NCBI RefSeq assembly: GCF_001700315.1
Contig: NZ_MASJ01000039.1
Span: 1 to 64,000 of the forward strand
From: Caryophanon tenue
GTDB taxonomy: Bacteria; Bacillota; Bacilli; Bacillales_A; Planococcaceae
DNA: 64,000 nt
Direction of reading: 5' to 3'
This document shows positions 36,901 to 45,278 of this stretch, piece by piece (the stretch's first letter is position 1; each line of letters starts with the position of its first letter). The position numbers were made by a program, and so were the translations under genes. The notes beneath the pieces were generated by a model. It did no database searches. It was not told the DNA's origin and worked only from the letters and a program-made list of their open reading frames with translations.

Positions 36901-37104
36901 CTCATCATACATATCACCGTCTAACGTATACTTTTCATAGTTCAGTAGCCATGTCAGCCCTAAATGCTCCCGATACGTTGGCTTCGGTACACTTTTATCA
37001 ATAATGGCAATTTGCAGTGGTGTGTCACTGCGCAAATGCCAAAGTACAAATGGTGTGCCAATCAGTAATAGCACGATTAAAATACCGAGATACACTTTTT
37101 TCAC
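33913..37104 (-). CDS. Membrane-anchored TIM-barrel glycoside-hydrolase-like protein (last gene of EPS-type operon)
   Basis: This 1063-aa protein has one N-terminal membrane anchor (5-25) and a large extracytoplasmic part. Residues about 30-375 have no recognisable domain. From about 400 a TIM-barrel of the GH2/GH5 type is suggested by IKGVNLGMGKPGYFPGE, NTVRVYTLQPTGFYNAL, a possible acid/base Glu in GWIIGIEWF, a possible nucleophile in VLIAEFGIPSSRG, and VFTWQDEWFKRTWN. A beta-rich, perhaps carbohydrate-binding, C-terminus follows. It starts with GTG overlapping the GT2 stop (GTGA) and has AAGGAG upstream, so it is translationally coupled. It probably trims or processes the polymer made by the GT2. 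Confidence 0.75.
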   Translation of the reverse strand: MKKVYLGILIVLLLIGTPFVLWHLRSDTPLQIAIIDKSVPKPTYREHLGLTWLLNYEKYTLDGDMYDEARHYFGAVPNEAGDAITVRDLPTDYSDYDVIYVADTYGVFEDDLQKDDTERLGERSEKVYGGLALEEWQSMISRLSMEEKSLLLAEYNSFASPTFGDVRSEMMEFMGVNWDGWVGRYFDELDFDKNKEIPQWIVSEYGDTWTYEGGGFVIVNDFTEELFVLELDEHVDEAGIALQFTEAGKEQFGLTDSANYNYWFDIVSAYPSATTYATYDWSLTEKGEQLLEQHGVPQQFAAIIGKDRQYATSYYFAGDYNDIQTVPAFYQFIGTPTLYKFMQYFADDAFYWTTYVPLVSKILEDFEAKEVEEVAVPQDLHHNARIAGNAFEVQHADGSWQAIPIKGVNLGMGKPGYFPGEAAITEEEYYRWFEQIAEMNSNTVRVYTLQPTGFYNALKSFNEQAEEPLLIMHGVWINEEQLVESLDAFSTEPLEGFQEEMRTIVDVIHGNAYVPTRVGHASGMYDADVSEYILGWIIGIEWFQDMVVGTNEKHANIGEYTGTYTETKGAAPFEHWLAAQMDYILTYEAEHYHWIRPISFTNWVTTDILDHPYEPNPQTEDLVGVDPNKIFLKGDAQITGQFASYHVYPYYPDFLNYDENLLNYVDHRGNKNSYAGYLHELRSVHPTMPVLIAEFGIPSSRGKTHRNVYGWDQGGVSEEDQGKYLVSLFEDIMAEDYLGGLVFTWQDEWFKRTWNTMDYDHPERRPYWSNQQTSEQHFGLLAFETMKIKVDDDTSDWENIEPLYESEQSQMRITHDEAYMYVKLQSDILKNGQARIVFDTVPGQGNTTATSIPNTVFTNPLEFVVEMTNTGQSRITMDTYYDFYNYLYAVEVKPPMIPNKMPNPTKDSGDFTTIDFVLNKQLTVPATGELLPFSQYETGALTKGNGNPEHEDYNSMVDYSWHDDTIELRIPWQMFQARDPGQREFMGDFYTNGREAAVQVDEIYTGVVLLDEQGDVAEAMPAASNGTIPALAPYTWEKWDIPPSKERLKQSYYIVKEAFEQVK

Positions 37105-38540
37105 ACTTTTTGCTCCTTCGTGCTAGATTCTTTCGAAATACCTTTTCTCTCCATATTGCCCCATTCTTTACGTCCTAAGAAGAAATGAACAAATCCTTCT
37201 AAACGCCAAATTAATGTTAATGGACGATACCAGAAAATTTCTGTTAGTGCGAGCACCACGACACGCGATAATTCGCGCGCACTCGGATAACGATCCAATG
37301 TCCATGCTTCAAAGAGCACAGCAATGGCTGAAAACAGCGAGCCGTAAATCACGAACAATAATAATAATAGCAATGCCACTTCGTAATAAACACCGCCTAA
37401 AAAATAGGCACAAATGACATAAATATAACCGCCTAATTCAATAACAGGTCCTAAACATTCAATCAGCCAAAAATAAGGGAACGATACAAGCCCGACACCG
37501 CCGTATTTTGGATTAAGTGTCATCCGGCGATGCTTCCATAAACTTTCAAGAAGCCCTTGATGCCAACGTCGACGTTGTTTGCGAAGCACATTGAGCGATT
37601 CGGGTGCTTCCGTCCAACAAACCGGATCAGCCACAAATTCTATGCGCTTATCATCATCCGTTTCTTTTAAATGGCGATGCAGTTTTACAACAAGCTCCAT
37701 ATCTTCACCAATTGTACTGACGGCATAACCACCAACGTCAATGACATATTTTTTCGAAAACACACTAAATGCGCCTGAAATAATTAATACTAAATTAAAG
37801 CGACTAAATGCAATGCGCCCCATTAAAAAGGCACGTAAATATTCAATAATTTGCATGACAACAATTGCGTTTTTCGACATCATTTGTTGCTTTACGGTAC
37901 CAAGTTCCATATCAACACCATTGGCAATGCGCACATTGCCACCTACTGCAATGACTTCGCCGTTTGATTGCATAATCGGTTTCATAATGCGTACAAGCGA
38001 GTTAGCATCTAAAATCGAATCGCCATCAATCGAGCAAAAATACGGGTATTTCGAGACATTAATCCCTGCATTTAGTGCATCTGCTTTACCACCATTTTCT
38101 TTATCTACTAAAATACAGTTTTGATAAATGGTCGATTGATACAGTTGAATAATCTCTTTAGATGGAATTTCTTTACGCACAATGCGCTGAATTGGTACCA
38201 TTTGAAAGGCTTCAATAGCCCGCTGTAACGTTTGGTCTTTTGAACCGTCATTAACAATAATAATCTCCACTTCAGGGTAGTTTAAATTCAACAATGAATG
38301 GACGCTATCGACAACGCCTATTTCTTCATTATAAGCTGGCACAATAATCGAAATCGGCTTCGAGTACATCGCATTTAAATGCACTTTCTCGTAATCGCTT
38401 TTATCAAGCCCTTGCTCTTTGCGTAGCCGCTTTAATGCATAAATTAACATCATGACATACGAACTGATGACGATTAGCATATACACTAAAATAAACGAGC
38501 CAAAAAACAGCATCAAATATTCAATAATTGTTCGTATCAT
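37101..38540 (-). CDS. Processive family-2 glycosyltransferase (polysaccharide synthase)
   Basis: This 479-aa membrane synthase of the PgaC/HasA/BcsA class has an N-terminal helix (about 8-35) and a GT-A domain with SIIVPAYNEE, the UDP-binding IVNDGSKD, the metal-binding DGDS, the base motif IGED and the processivity motif RRRWHQG. Three or four C-terminal membrane helices (about 355-440) form the translocation pore. It would polymerise and export a polysaccharide from UDP-sugars. Its start overlaps the stop of the HEAT-repeat gene (ATGA). No PilZ domain, deacetylase or BcsB-type partner is encoded nearby. Confidence 0.9.
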   Translation of the reverse strand: MIRTIIEYLMLFFGSFILVYMLIVISSYVMMLIYALKRLRKEQGLDKSDYEKVHLNAMYSKPISIIVPAYNEEIGVVDSVHSLLNLNYPEVEIIIVNDGSKDQTLQRAIEAFQMVPIQRIVRKEIPSKEIIQLYQSTIYQNCILVDKENGGKADALNAGINVSKYPYFCSIDGDSILDANSLVRIMKPIMQSNGEVIAVGGNVRIANGVDMELGTVKQQMMSKNAIVVMQIIEYLRAFLMGRIAFSRFNLVLIISGAFSVFSKKYVIDVGGYAVSTIGEDMELVVKLHRHLKETDDDKRIEFVADPVCWTEAPESLNVLRKQRRRWHQGLLESLWKHRRMTLNPKYGGVGLVSFPYFWLIECLGPVIELGGYIYVICAYFLGGVYYEVALLLLLLFVIYGSLFSAIAVLFEAWTLDRYPSARELSRVVVLALTEIFWYRPLTLIWRLEGFVHFFLGRKEWGNMERKGISKESSTKEQKV

Positions 38541-39580
38541 GTCATCACCTTCGCTAGCATTTCTTGTGCAATATCTTTTGTGAAGGCATCCTCAGAATGA
38601 AGTGCTAAGTCTTCTAAAAATGCCCCTCCACCTTTTTGCAACGCAATTGTTTCGGCAGCTTGTTTGCGCACCCACCAATTGCGGTCTTGAATCAGTACAC
38701 GCAATAAACTTTTACTATGCGACAACGGTACATACCGTAAAATTTTCGCTAACATTAAGCGCTCTTCCCAAATTGCAGAGCGGGAAAAAGGAATATATAT
38801 TGATACATCACTCACCCAGTTAAAATTATTCAATCCTTTTAACGCGCGAATGCGTAATTCAATATCATGCGAGGTCAACGCACGTTCTAATATAGGCATA
38901 TACGCAAAATCTTTTACTACGCCTAATGTATCAATTAAGGCATATTGTTTAATTTTTTGTGGCAGTTCCTCATAACGCTCGGCAATTTCAAGTAAGAGAG
39001 TTGGCTCAATCATTGTAAAAATACGGCGGTATTCAAATTCAGAAAAGGTCACTTCATTATTAGTGAATAATCGCTCGGTAAAGTAGTGAGGGTCAAACAG
39101 TGCTATTGCCTGAAGTAAAATGTAGCGCTCTTCTTGCGTCGGATTTTTCTCATAATAATCCACGCATTTCGGCAACAACGTATCAATCTGAAAATCTACA
39201 ATGCGCACGATAGCGTTCATGCGATAACTCCATTTGCGTACCGTCATCATCTTGCCGTAATAATTATATAAGTACTTTTTGGCGAAATATGTGATTTTCT
39301 CATGAATATACGTATTCGATACGTGGTCAACATACGCGAGTAAAATTTCTTCTACCGCTACAAATTCACCCTTTTCCTTTGGGACAAGTGCTTTGTCAAA
39401 TGGTTCGTTCAACACTAAATAGTTGTACCATTGCTGTTCATATTGCGCCATATAGGCTTCTTTTTCTGCAAGCACTCGATTTTGCTGCGAGCGCTTATAC
39501 AGAACATAACCCATTAACAGCACTAACAAGAAAACAAGTAGCCCAATAATATTTACTAACACCGTAATGGACACACTCAT
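38537..39580 (-). CDS. Membrane protein with HEAT-like repeats
   Basis: This 347-aa protein has one N-terminal transmembrane helix (about 6-28). A cytoplasmic helical region follows, whose C-terminal part (about 180-345) shows HEAT-type paired helices, for example IELRIRALKGLNNF and NWWVRKQAAETIALQKGG. HEAT repeats bind proteins, so this may dock the regulator onto the synthase. I prefer ATG 39580: GAGAGG lies 8 nt ahead and the start then forms ATGA with the regulator's stop, the same coupling as the next two genes. No catalytic motif is seen. Confidence 0.75.
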   Translation of the reverse strand: MSVSITVLVNIIGLLVFLLVLLMGYVLYKRSQQNRVLAEKEAYMAQYEQQWYNYLVLNEPFDKALVPKEKGEFVAVEEILLAYVDHVSNTYIHEKITYFAKKYLYNYYGKMMTVRKWSYRMNAIVRIVDFQIDTLLPKCVDYYEKNPTQEERYILLQAIALFDPHYFTERLFTNNEVTFSEFEYRRIFTMIEPTLLLEIAERYEELPQKIKQYALIDTLGVVKDFAYMPILERALTSHDIELRIRALKGLNNFNWVSDVSIYIPFSRSAIWEERLMLAKILRYVPLSHSKSLLRVLIQDRNWWVRKQAAETIALQKGGGAFLEDLALHSEDAFTKDIAQEMLAKVMT

Positions 39581-40425
39581 AGCCATAACCTCTCAAAGGT
39601 ACGTTCAATTTGTGCCTCAAATAGACGGAGATTAAACGGCTTCACTAAATACTCATCGACACCGCTCTTATACGCTGAAATCATATCCATCTCTGACATG
39701 CGGCTCGTCATCATATAAATGATAAACTTTCGCTGATTGGGCATATGTCGTAAATGATGCACGACCGCCATACCATTTTTTCGCGGTAAAATATCATTTA
39801 CAATGACTAAATGTAAATGTGACGACACATAAAAATCAGACTGTAAAAATTCATAGCCATCCGCAAACACCGCAATTTCTAACGAGAAATGTTTCAGTTG
39901 TAAACGTTCTAGCTCCGCATATAATACTTGGCGAAAAATCGGATTCTCTTCAATGACACTCACTTTCACCGTTTCCTGTGTCGGTTGTTGATACGCATTA
40001 TTCGAATAAATAAACCACGGTTCTCGTTGCTTCTTTAATTTAGCAACAGCCGCGTCAATCACCGCGTCTAATGATACATCAGATGTACGAATATCGGTAA
40101 TGTGTGCATGTATCATTGCACCTTCATCATATTCCTTATAGCGCTCAAAAATGCGGCGTAAAAATGCGGTTGCTTCCTGCTCACCACTTTGTGTTAAAAG
40201 CACACCAATAAACCCTTCATGCTCCACCATAAACAACGTATCATTTTGACGAATTTCTTGCGATAAGAAGTGTGGCAATGTTTCATTGGCGGTCAATGTT
40301 TCAATCAGTAATACTGAAATGCTCGACTTTGTTCGAGCGATATTCGCTTTTAATAAATTAAATAATCGGCTCGTTACATCGAGCGCCAATATTTCTTTAA
40401 ATTGCTTTAACAATTGATTATTCAT
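39577..40425 (-). CDS. Regulator with a degenerate GGDEF-like N-domain and a degenerate receiver domain
   Basis: This 282-aa protein starts at ATG 40425 (GAGGATG 8 nt ahead). Residues 1-130 have the spacing of a GGDEF/nucleotide-cyclase-like fold (ISVLLIETLTANE, then RQNDTLFMVEHEGFIGVLL) but no active-site motif. Residues about 155-280 are a CheY-like receiver with the acidic pair EE, the switch Thr in YMMTSRM and the Lys in YLVKPF. At the phosphoacceptor position (four before the Pro in VNDILP) there is Asn, not Asp, so classical phosphorylation is unlikely. First in the operon, it probably senses a ligand or protein state to control polysaccharide synthesis. Confidence 0.7.
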   Translation of the reverse strand: MNNQLLKQFKEILALDVTSRLFNLLKANIARTKSSISVLLIETLTANETLPHFLSQEIRQNDTLFMVEHEGFIGVLLTQSGEQEATAFLRRIFERYKEYDEGAMIHAHITDIRTSDVSLDAVIDAAVAKLKKQREPWFIYSNNAYQQPTQETVKVSVIEENPIFRQVLYAELERLQLKHFSLEIAVFADGYEFLQSDFYVSSHLHLVIVNDILPRKNGMAVVHHLRHMPNQRKFIIYMMTSRMSEMDMISAYKSGVDEYLVKPFNLRLFEAQIERTFERLWL

Positions 40426-40715
40426 ATACAACATCCTCATAAAAATTTTGCTAGCAATACAATGTGTTCCGCTCATTAATAAATAACATTTTTTAGTATA
40501 CTTCTTTTCCAATGCCATTGCATGTATGACAAAAGCACGTTGTATTGTAATATATTCTTTTACCCTTCCCATTATTTTTTCACACATACTTTTGTATGAT
40601 TAATTTCGCCACCCTATATATATATAGTCCTCTATTTCTTTTAAAATCGCAATTCCCACATTATATTTATACTTTTCCCTTAAAAATCCTTATTACGTTA
40701 CAAAATAAGATTGAC
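40426..40715. promoter_or_regulatory. Leader of the EPS-type operon with ACAAAAGTAT motif
   Basis: This AT-rich gap upstream of the regulator gene contains ATACAAAAGTATGTG on the minus strand; its core ACAAAAGTAT (40586-40595) is shared with two GGDEF genes in the window. A run TATATATATA lies near 40616-40626. I could not fix a -35/-10 pair with confidence. Confidence 0.4.
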
Positions 40716-40766
40716 ATAAAAAGAAAGTGATAGGAGAAATTTTAGCTTTTCTCCTACCACTCTTTA
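40716..40766 (-). terminator. Terminator of the AGCS symporter gene
   Basis: On the minus strand AGTGGTAGGAGAAA pairs with TTTCTCCTATCACT around a 7-nt loop, followed by TTCTTTTTAT. Confidence 0.85.
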
Positions 40767-40796
40767 TGTTCAATATTTCTTTCGATTACGAAAGTT

Positions 40797-42236
40797 TTAT
40801 TTTTTTACGTTATCGTCTGTGTGATGGAAATCATCGCCCCAGCACTCTAAATCTTCTAATCCTTCAACATTCTTTTTATAGAACACAGGATTTTTCCCTG
40901 CTTTACGTTGCACCATATAATCATCAATGACTGGTTTTGCAACTTTCCATAACAGTAAAATTGCGATTAAGTTAATAAATGCCATAACAGCCATCGATAC
41001 GTCTGCTAAGTCCCACACAATTTGTACTTTCGCCACCGAGCCAAATAACACGAACCCGACAACAAATAGACGGAAAACATTTAAGATTACTTTGTTTTCT
41101 TTTAAAAACTCCATATTTGTTTCGCCGTAGTAGTAGTTACCAATAATCGTTGTGTATGCAAATAAGAATACCGCGATCGCTAAAAAGATGCTTGCCCATT
41201 CGCCTAAACTATCGACTAATGATAGTTGGGTTAAGTTGACAGATGCTGCATCAGACGCACGATATGCGTCGCTTAATAACACAATTGCCGCTGTCGCTGT
41301 ACATACTAATAATGTATCAATAAATACACCTAAAGATTGGCTTAACCCTTGTTTTACAGGGTGAGAAACAGCTGCTGTTGCTGCAGCGTTTGGCGCTGAA
41401 CCAATACCAGCTTCATTCGAGAATAGCCCTCGCTTAATCCCTTGTAACACAGCTGCACCAATCATTCCGGCAAATGCTTCTTCAAACCCGAATGCTGATT
41501 TGAAAATAAGTAAAAACACACCTGGCAATTCTTTAAAATTCACAATCATCACGATAATCGCCACAATGATGTAGGCAATTGCCATTACTGGTACAACAGT
41601 TTGCGTAATTGTCACAATACGCTTTAGTCCACCGAAAATAATAGTCGCTGTCATCACAGCAAGTATAATACCGACAACAGTTCGGTCAAAGCCGAAACTT
41701 TCCTCAAACGCAATCGTAATTGTATTTGCTTGTACAGCGTTGAAAACAAAGCCATATGTAATCGTAATAACAATCGCAAACACAACGCCTAACCAACGCT
41801 TTTTAAGTCCACGTTCCATATAATACGCTGGACCACCACGGAAAGCACCTGTTTTTGCATCGCGTGTTTTATACACTTGCGCTAACGTACTTTCAATTAA
41901 TGATGAACCTGCACCAATCAAGGCAATCATCCACATCCAAAATACTGCACCAGGTCCTCCTAATGCAATTGCTGTTGCAACCCCAGCAATATTCCCTGTA
42001 CCAATACGAGAAGCTGCTGAAATTGTAAATGCTTGGAACGGTGAAATTCCTTTTCGTCCGTCCGCGTCTACCTCTGCTTTTTCCGTAATCGTCTTAAGCA
42101 TGTCCGGGAATAAGCGGAACTGAATAAATTTTGTTTTAATCGTGAAAAATAATCCAATTCCCACAAGCACATAAATTAATAAGTATGTGTAGAGAAAGTG
42201 ATTAATATCACCAATAATTGCTGAAAATATCTCCAT
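40797..42236 (-). CDS. Sodium:alanine/glycine symporter (AGCS family)
   Basis: This 479-aa polytopic membrane protein with about 10-11 hydrophobic segments carries the family signature region AFTISAASRIGTGNIAGVATA, plus GGPGAVFWMW, RGGPAYYMERGLKKRW and FSNEAGIGSAPNAAA. AGCS members import alanine or glycine with Na+ or H+. AAAAGGAGGG precedes the ATG. It is monocistronic with its own terminator. The 42237-42556 gap upstream shows no gene; a TACAAT near 42510 may be the -10 of copC. Confidence 0.93.
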   Translation of the reverse strand: MEIFSAIIGDINHFLYTYLLIYVLVGIGLFFTIKTKFIQFRLFPDMLKTITEKAEVDADGRKGISPFQAFTISAASRIGTGNIAGVATAIALGGPGAVFWMWMIALIGAGSSLIESTLAQVYKTRDAKTGAFRGGPAYYMERGLKKRWLGVVFAIVITITYGFVFNAVQANTITIAFEESFGFDRTVVGIILAVMTATIIFGGLKRIVTITQTVVPVMAIAYIIVAIIVMIVNFKELPGVFLLIFKSAFGFEEAFAGMIGAAVLQGIKRGLFSNEAGIGSAPNAAATAAVSHPVKQGLSQSLGVFIDTLLVCTATAAIVLLSDAYRASDAASVNLTQLSLVDSLGEWASIFLAIAVFLFAYTTIIGNYYYGETNMEFLKENKVILNVFRLFVVGFVLFGSVAKVQIVWDLADVSMAVMAFINLIAILLLWKVAKPVIDDYMVQRKAGKNPVFYKKNVEGLEDLECWGDDFHHTDDNVKK

Positions 42237-42556
42237 TGTTTCCCTCCTTTTGATTTCATACTATGCATTCTTTTCTATTTTACATGACATTTATTCATTG
42301 TTTCAATGTACGATGAAATGTCCATTTCTTTCAAAAATTCTCTTTTTAAAAACTATTCTGTTACTTTATCTCTTTTTTCGTTCCCTATTTTCACATACGC
42401 TACGCTTATTTCCCATAAGAACTTCACGCATACGTCGAAATTTTGACAAAACTGCTGAAAATGAATTGAAAATGTAGGCATTTCCTTCTGTTTTACTGAC
42501 GCTTTCATATACAATAAGGACGGAAAAGATTTTTTATTCGTGTTAGGAGGCTTTTT

Positions 42557-43114
42557 ATGAAACGATTTTTCTCAGCGGTAGCAGCAACTGCTATTGCAAC
42601 AAGTATGTCGGCTACAGCGTTCGCCCATTCATATATTGGCGAAACGAGCCCTGCAGATGGTGAAACCGTTACCGAAGCATTACAAGAAATTACATTAAAC
42701 TTTGACGGTAATATTGAGCAAGGAAGTTATATTGATGTAACGTCTGCAACAGGTACAGCAGTCGATGTCACAACGACAATTGGTGAAGGTCAATTAATTG
42801 GTACATTCGCAGAGCCATTACCAAATGAATCGTATACTGTTGATTGGAGCATCATTAGTGAAGATGGTCATCCACTAGAAGGTGCCTATACATTTACGGT
42901 AAATGCGCCGATTGAAGAGCCCGTAGCTGAAGAACCAGTAACAGAAGAAATAGAAGATGTAACAACCGATGAAAATGAAGCAACAGAAGCGCCAAGCGAA
43001 ACAGCAAATGAGGAAGAAGAAGTGACAGGTCCATCAGCGACAATGTTAATTGCCGTTGTTGTTGGTATTATCGCGTTAGTTGGCGGTGTGTTCTTCTTCT
43101 TGCGTAAAAACTAA
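42557..43114 (+). CDS. copC: CopC-domain exported protein
   Basis: This 185-aa protein has a signal peptide (1-23). The mature protein begins HSYIGETSPADGE, so a His sits at the copper-binding N-terminus as in CopC/YobA proteins. A CopC/Ig-like domain (24-120) ends with EDGHPLEGAYTFTV, followed by an acidic Glu/Pro/Thr linker and a C-terminal membrane helix (about 158-180, ending FFFLRKN). It would bind copper at the outer face. The CopD-like gene begins 2 nt after its stop, so the two act together in copper acquisition or tolerance. Confidence 0.88.
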   Translation: MKRFFSAVAATAIATSMSATAFAHSYIGETSPADGETVTEALQEITLNFDGNIEQGSYIDVTSATGTAVDVTTTIGEGQLIGTFAEPLPNESYTVDWSIISEDGHPLEGAYTFTVNAPIEEPVAEEPVTEEIEDVTTDENEATEAPSETANEEEEVTGPSATMLIAVVVGIIALVGGVFFFLRKN

Positions 43115-43116
43115 CG

Positions 43117-44238
43117 ATGGCTGTACTCGTAATGCTAAGTCAGGCACTGCTCTATATTAGCTTTGCCATATTAATGGGCAACTTTATATTGCGTCTTGTG
43201 CCTGAACAGCACCGCCCAGCCATTTATGTACCTCAAAAAGTATTACTGATAAGCGTCTTATCTGTACCGATTTTGGCGTTTTTCCCGGTACTTGAAATTA
43301 CGCTTTACATTGCGCCGCGTCTCGGTTTCTTCGAAGCGCTTCAAATTGTACTTTTAACGTATACGATTGGAACAGCTTGGGACGCAACCCTTTTCATTTC
43401 GCTTATTTTACTATTTGTCATCACACGTACACAGCAAACAAAGCTATTATCATTTGTTGGCATGATGCTGACGATACTGCTAATGCTAGCACTCGCTTGG
43501 TCAAGTCATGCAGCTGCGATGGATAAAGTTTTAGGTGTAACAAGTGATATGATTCACTTAATCGCGATGAGCGTGTGGGTTGGGATTTTACTTGTCGTTG
43601 GCTATTTCGCAACCAATACTCAAAACTGGATTGCATTTTTAAACTGGTTTACGTATACAGCAATCGGCTGTGTCGCAACATTAGCAATTAGTGGCTTTTT
43701 ACTGATGGATATTCTTGTAGACGGCTATATTAATGCCTGGATGGTTGATTATGGACAAGGTATGCTGCTCAAACATTTATTAGTAGTTCCGATTTTACTG
43801 TTTGCTGGTGCCAGCAGTTTGATTGCGCGCTTTAAACTATCGCGCAATACCGATTTTAATCCGCTCCCATGGATGCGTCTAGAAGGCTTATTACTTGGGG
43901 TATTATTAATTGTAACAGGGGCTTTTACACAACAGCCACCACCAGGTCATAATGTAACAACTGAAGCATTATCACCTATTTTTAAATGGTTCCATCCTGA
44001 TGTCGTTGTAGAAGCAGGAAGCTCGATTGGCTTTGTGGTGAACATCCAATCCGTGCTATTTTTATTCGGCTCATTGCTATCTATCATTGCATTAGTTGGT
44101 TCATTTTTCTTAAAAAAATTACCGCCTGCTGTATCATTTATCATTGGGTGCATCGTAGTGTTATGCATTTACTTTTTATTAATGACGACATCGGTCATTC
44201 GTCCACCTGGCTTTATGGGTGGCGGTATGGGGCATTAA
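43117..44238 (+). CDS. copD: CopD-family copper-transport membrane protein
   Basis: This 373-aa protein has about eight transmembrane segments. The CopD-type core includes WSSHAAAM, MIHLIAMSVWVGILL and GYINAWMVDYGQGMLLKHLL, with conserved His and Met residues in membrane segments. The C-terminal end FMGGGMGH could bind copper. The gene starts 2 nt after copC and has almost no ribosome site of its own, so it is translationally coupled. Unlike YcnJ, CopC and CopD are separate chains here. Confidence 0.87.
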   Translation: MAVLVMLSQALLYISFAILMGNFILRLVPEQHRPAIYVPQKVLLISVLSVPILAFFPVLEITLYIAPRLGFFEALQIVLLTYTIGTAWDATLFISLILLFVITRTQQTKLLSFVGMMLTILLMLALAWSSHAAAMDKVLGVTSDMIHLIAMSVWVGILLVVGYFATNTQNWIAFLNWFTYTAIGCVATLAISGFLLMDILVDGYINAWMVDYGQGMLLKHLLVVPILLFAGASSLIARFKLSRNTDFNPLPWMRLEGLLLGVLLIVTGAFTQQPPPGHNVTTEALSPIFKWFHPDVVVEAGSSIGFVVNIQSVLFLFGSLLSIIALVGSFFLKKLPPAVSFIIGCIVVLCIYFLLMTTSVIRPPGFMGGGMGH

Positions 44239-44296
44239 ATCATACTGACGTGGCTAAAAGTTAGTTGTACCAACTCATTCTTTAAATGGCAATAAG

Positions 44297-44386
44297 AGAT
44301 TGAGACAAAAAAATATCCTTCAGCAACGACAACGGCTGAAGGATATTTTTTTACTTTTGGCGCTACGCCATATAGCAGATACGGCT
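44297..44386. repeat. Dispersed hairpin repeat, copy 4, with extended flank
   Basis: ATATCCTTCAGC (44313-44324) and GCTGAAGGATAT (44335-44346) form the stem. Here the extended module GGCGCTACGCCATATAGCAG lies on the right, so the element is inverted relative to copies 2 and 3. It lies between the convergent copD and methyltransferase genes. Confidence 0.85.
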
Positions 44387-44405
44387 TAGAACAAAACGAT
44401 GTTTC

Positions 44406-45128
44406 TCAATCGCCTTTTACACTATGGAAAATGAATGATTGTGTTTGTGGTGTTGCTACAGTGAATGTCCAATCACCATACACGGTTATGTTTACAAACC
44501 CAGCTTGCTGTAACGCCTGTTCAATCACTTGTTTTGTTCGAAATTTTAATCGGCTTTTTTCTTGCGCAATCACTTCACCCGTACGCTGCCTTTTCACAGT
44601 TTCAATATAGGTCAACACATCCCCGTTCGTCCCTTCATAATGTGTCCAAATATCAAGTGGCTCCCCACTAACTTCATCAACTGCGGAATCTGGCGTTGTA
44701 TCTTGCATCCATTGCTCCCACACTTTCGCAAGTGGGTTACGCGTATCAAAAATAAAATGTCCACCTGGCTTTAACGCGCGAAAAACATCCGCAACGACGT
44801 CATGCCAACTTTCTTCGGTTACAAATACTTGGGCGACATTCGCTGTCATCACAACTGCATCATATGTATTCGTTCGGAGCTGACGGCTATCACCAACAAT
44901 CCATGTAATTGGCTGTGCCGCTACTTTCTTTTTGGCATATGCAATTGCGCCTTCATGTGGGTCAATTGCGGTAATGTGATAGCCGTCTTCGGCAAATGCC
45001 AATGTTAGACGCCCTGTACCACAGCCAACATCGGCAAGTGTTTTCACTTCAAGCTGCTGCAATAATTGGCGAAAAAAGTTTTTATCTCGTTCGTAGAGAT
45101 TAATTTGGTCATATACAAGCGGAATCAT
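44406..45128 (-). CDS. Class I SAM-dependent methyltransferase
   Basis: This 240-aa enzyme has a Rossmann methyltransferase fold with motif I LADVGCGTGRLTLAF, the acidic strand end ITAIDPHEG, then VVMTANVAQVF and ALKPGGHFIFDTRNP. The last 80 residues form a beta-rich substrate domain (LTYIETVKRQRTGEVIAQEKS). It resembles small-molecule methyltransferases; the substrate is unknown. ATG 45128 gives a 5-nt spacing to GTAGGGATG and is preferred to ATG 45134. Monocistronic. Confidence 0.87.
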   Translation of the reverse strand: MIPLVYDQINLYERDKNFFRQLLQQLEVKTLADVGCGTGRLTLAFAEDGYHITAIDPHEGAIAYAKKKVAAQPITWIVGDSRQLRTNTYDAVVMTANVAQVFVTEESWHDVVADVFRALKPGGHFIFDTRNPLAKVWEQWMQDTTPDSAVDEVSGEPLDIWTHYEGTNGDVLTYIETVKRQRTGEVIAQEKSRLKFRTKQVIEQALQQAGFVNITVYGDWTFTVATPQTQSFIFHSVKGD

Positions 45129-45215
45129 CAACATCCCTACTTTCTAAAATCGTCTTGCTTATTCAGTTCGACATGACATGCATAAAGTCCTTGTTACAGA
45201 TATTTCATACGTACG

Positions 45216-45250
45216 AAAAAACCTTCAGCTATCTATACTGAAGGTTTTTG
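45216..45250 (-). terminator. Terminator of the broken GGDEF gene
   Basis: AAAAACCTTCAG pairs with CTGAAGGTTTTT around a 9-nt loop. It lies 30-60 nt after the GGDEF stop. Confidence 0.85.
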
Positions 45251-45278
45251 TATGCTCTTTTTATATCGTCTTATATGT

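Noticed and set aside
42250-42477. 75-codon hydrophobic ORF between AGCS and copC
   Set aside because: No Shine-Dalgarno, and the composition is that of T-rich noncoding DNA.
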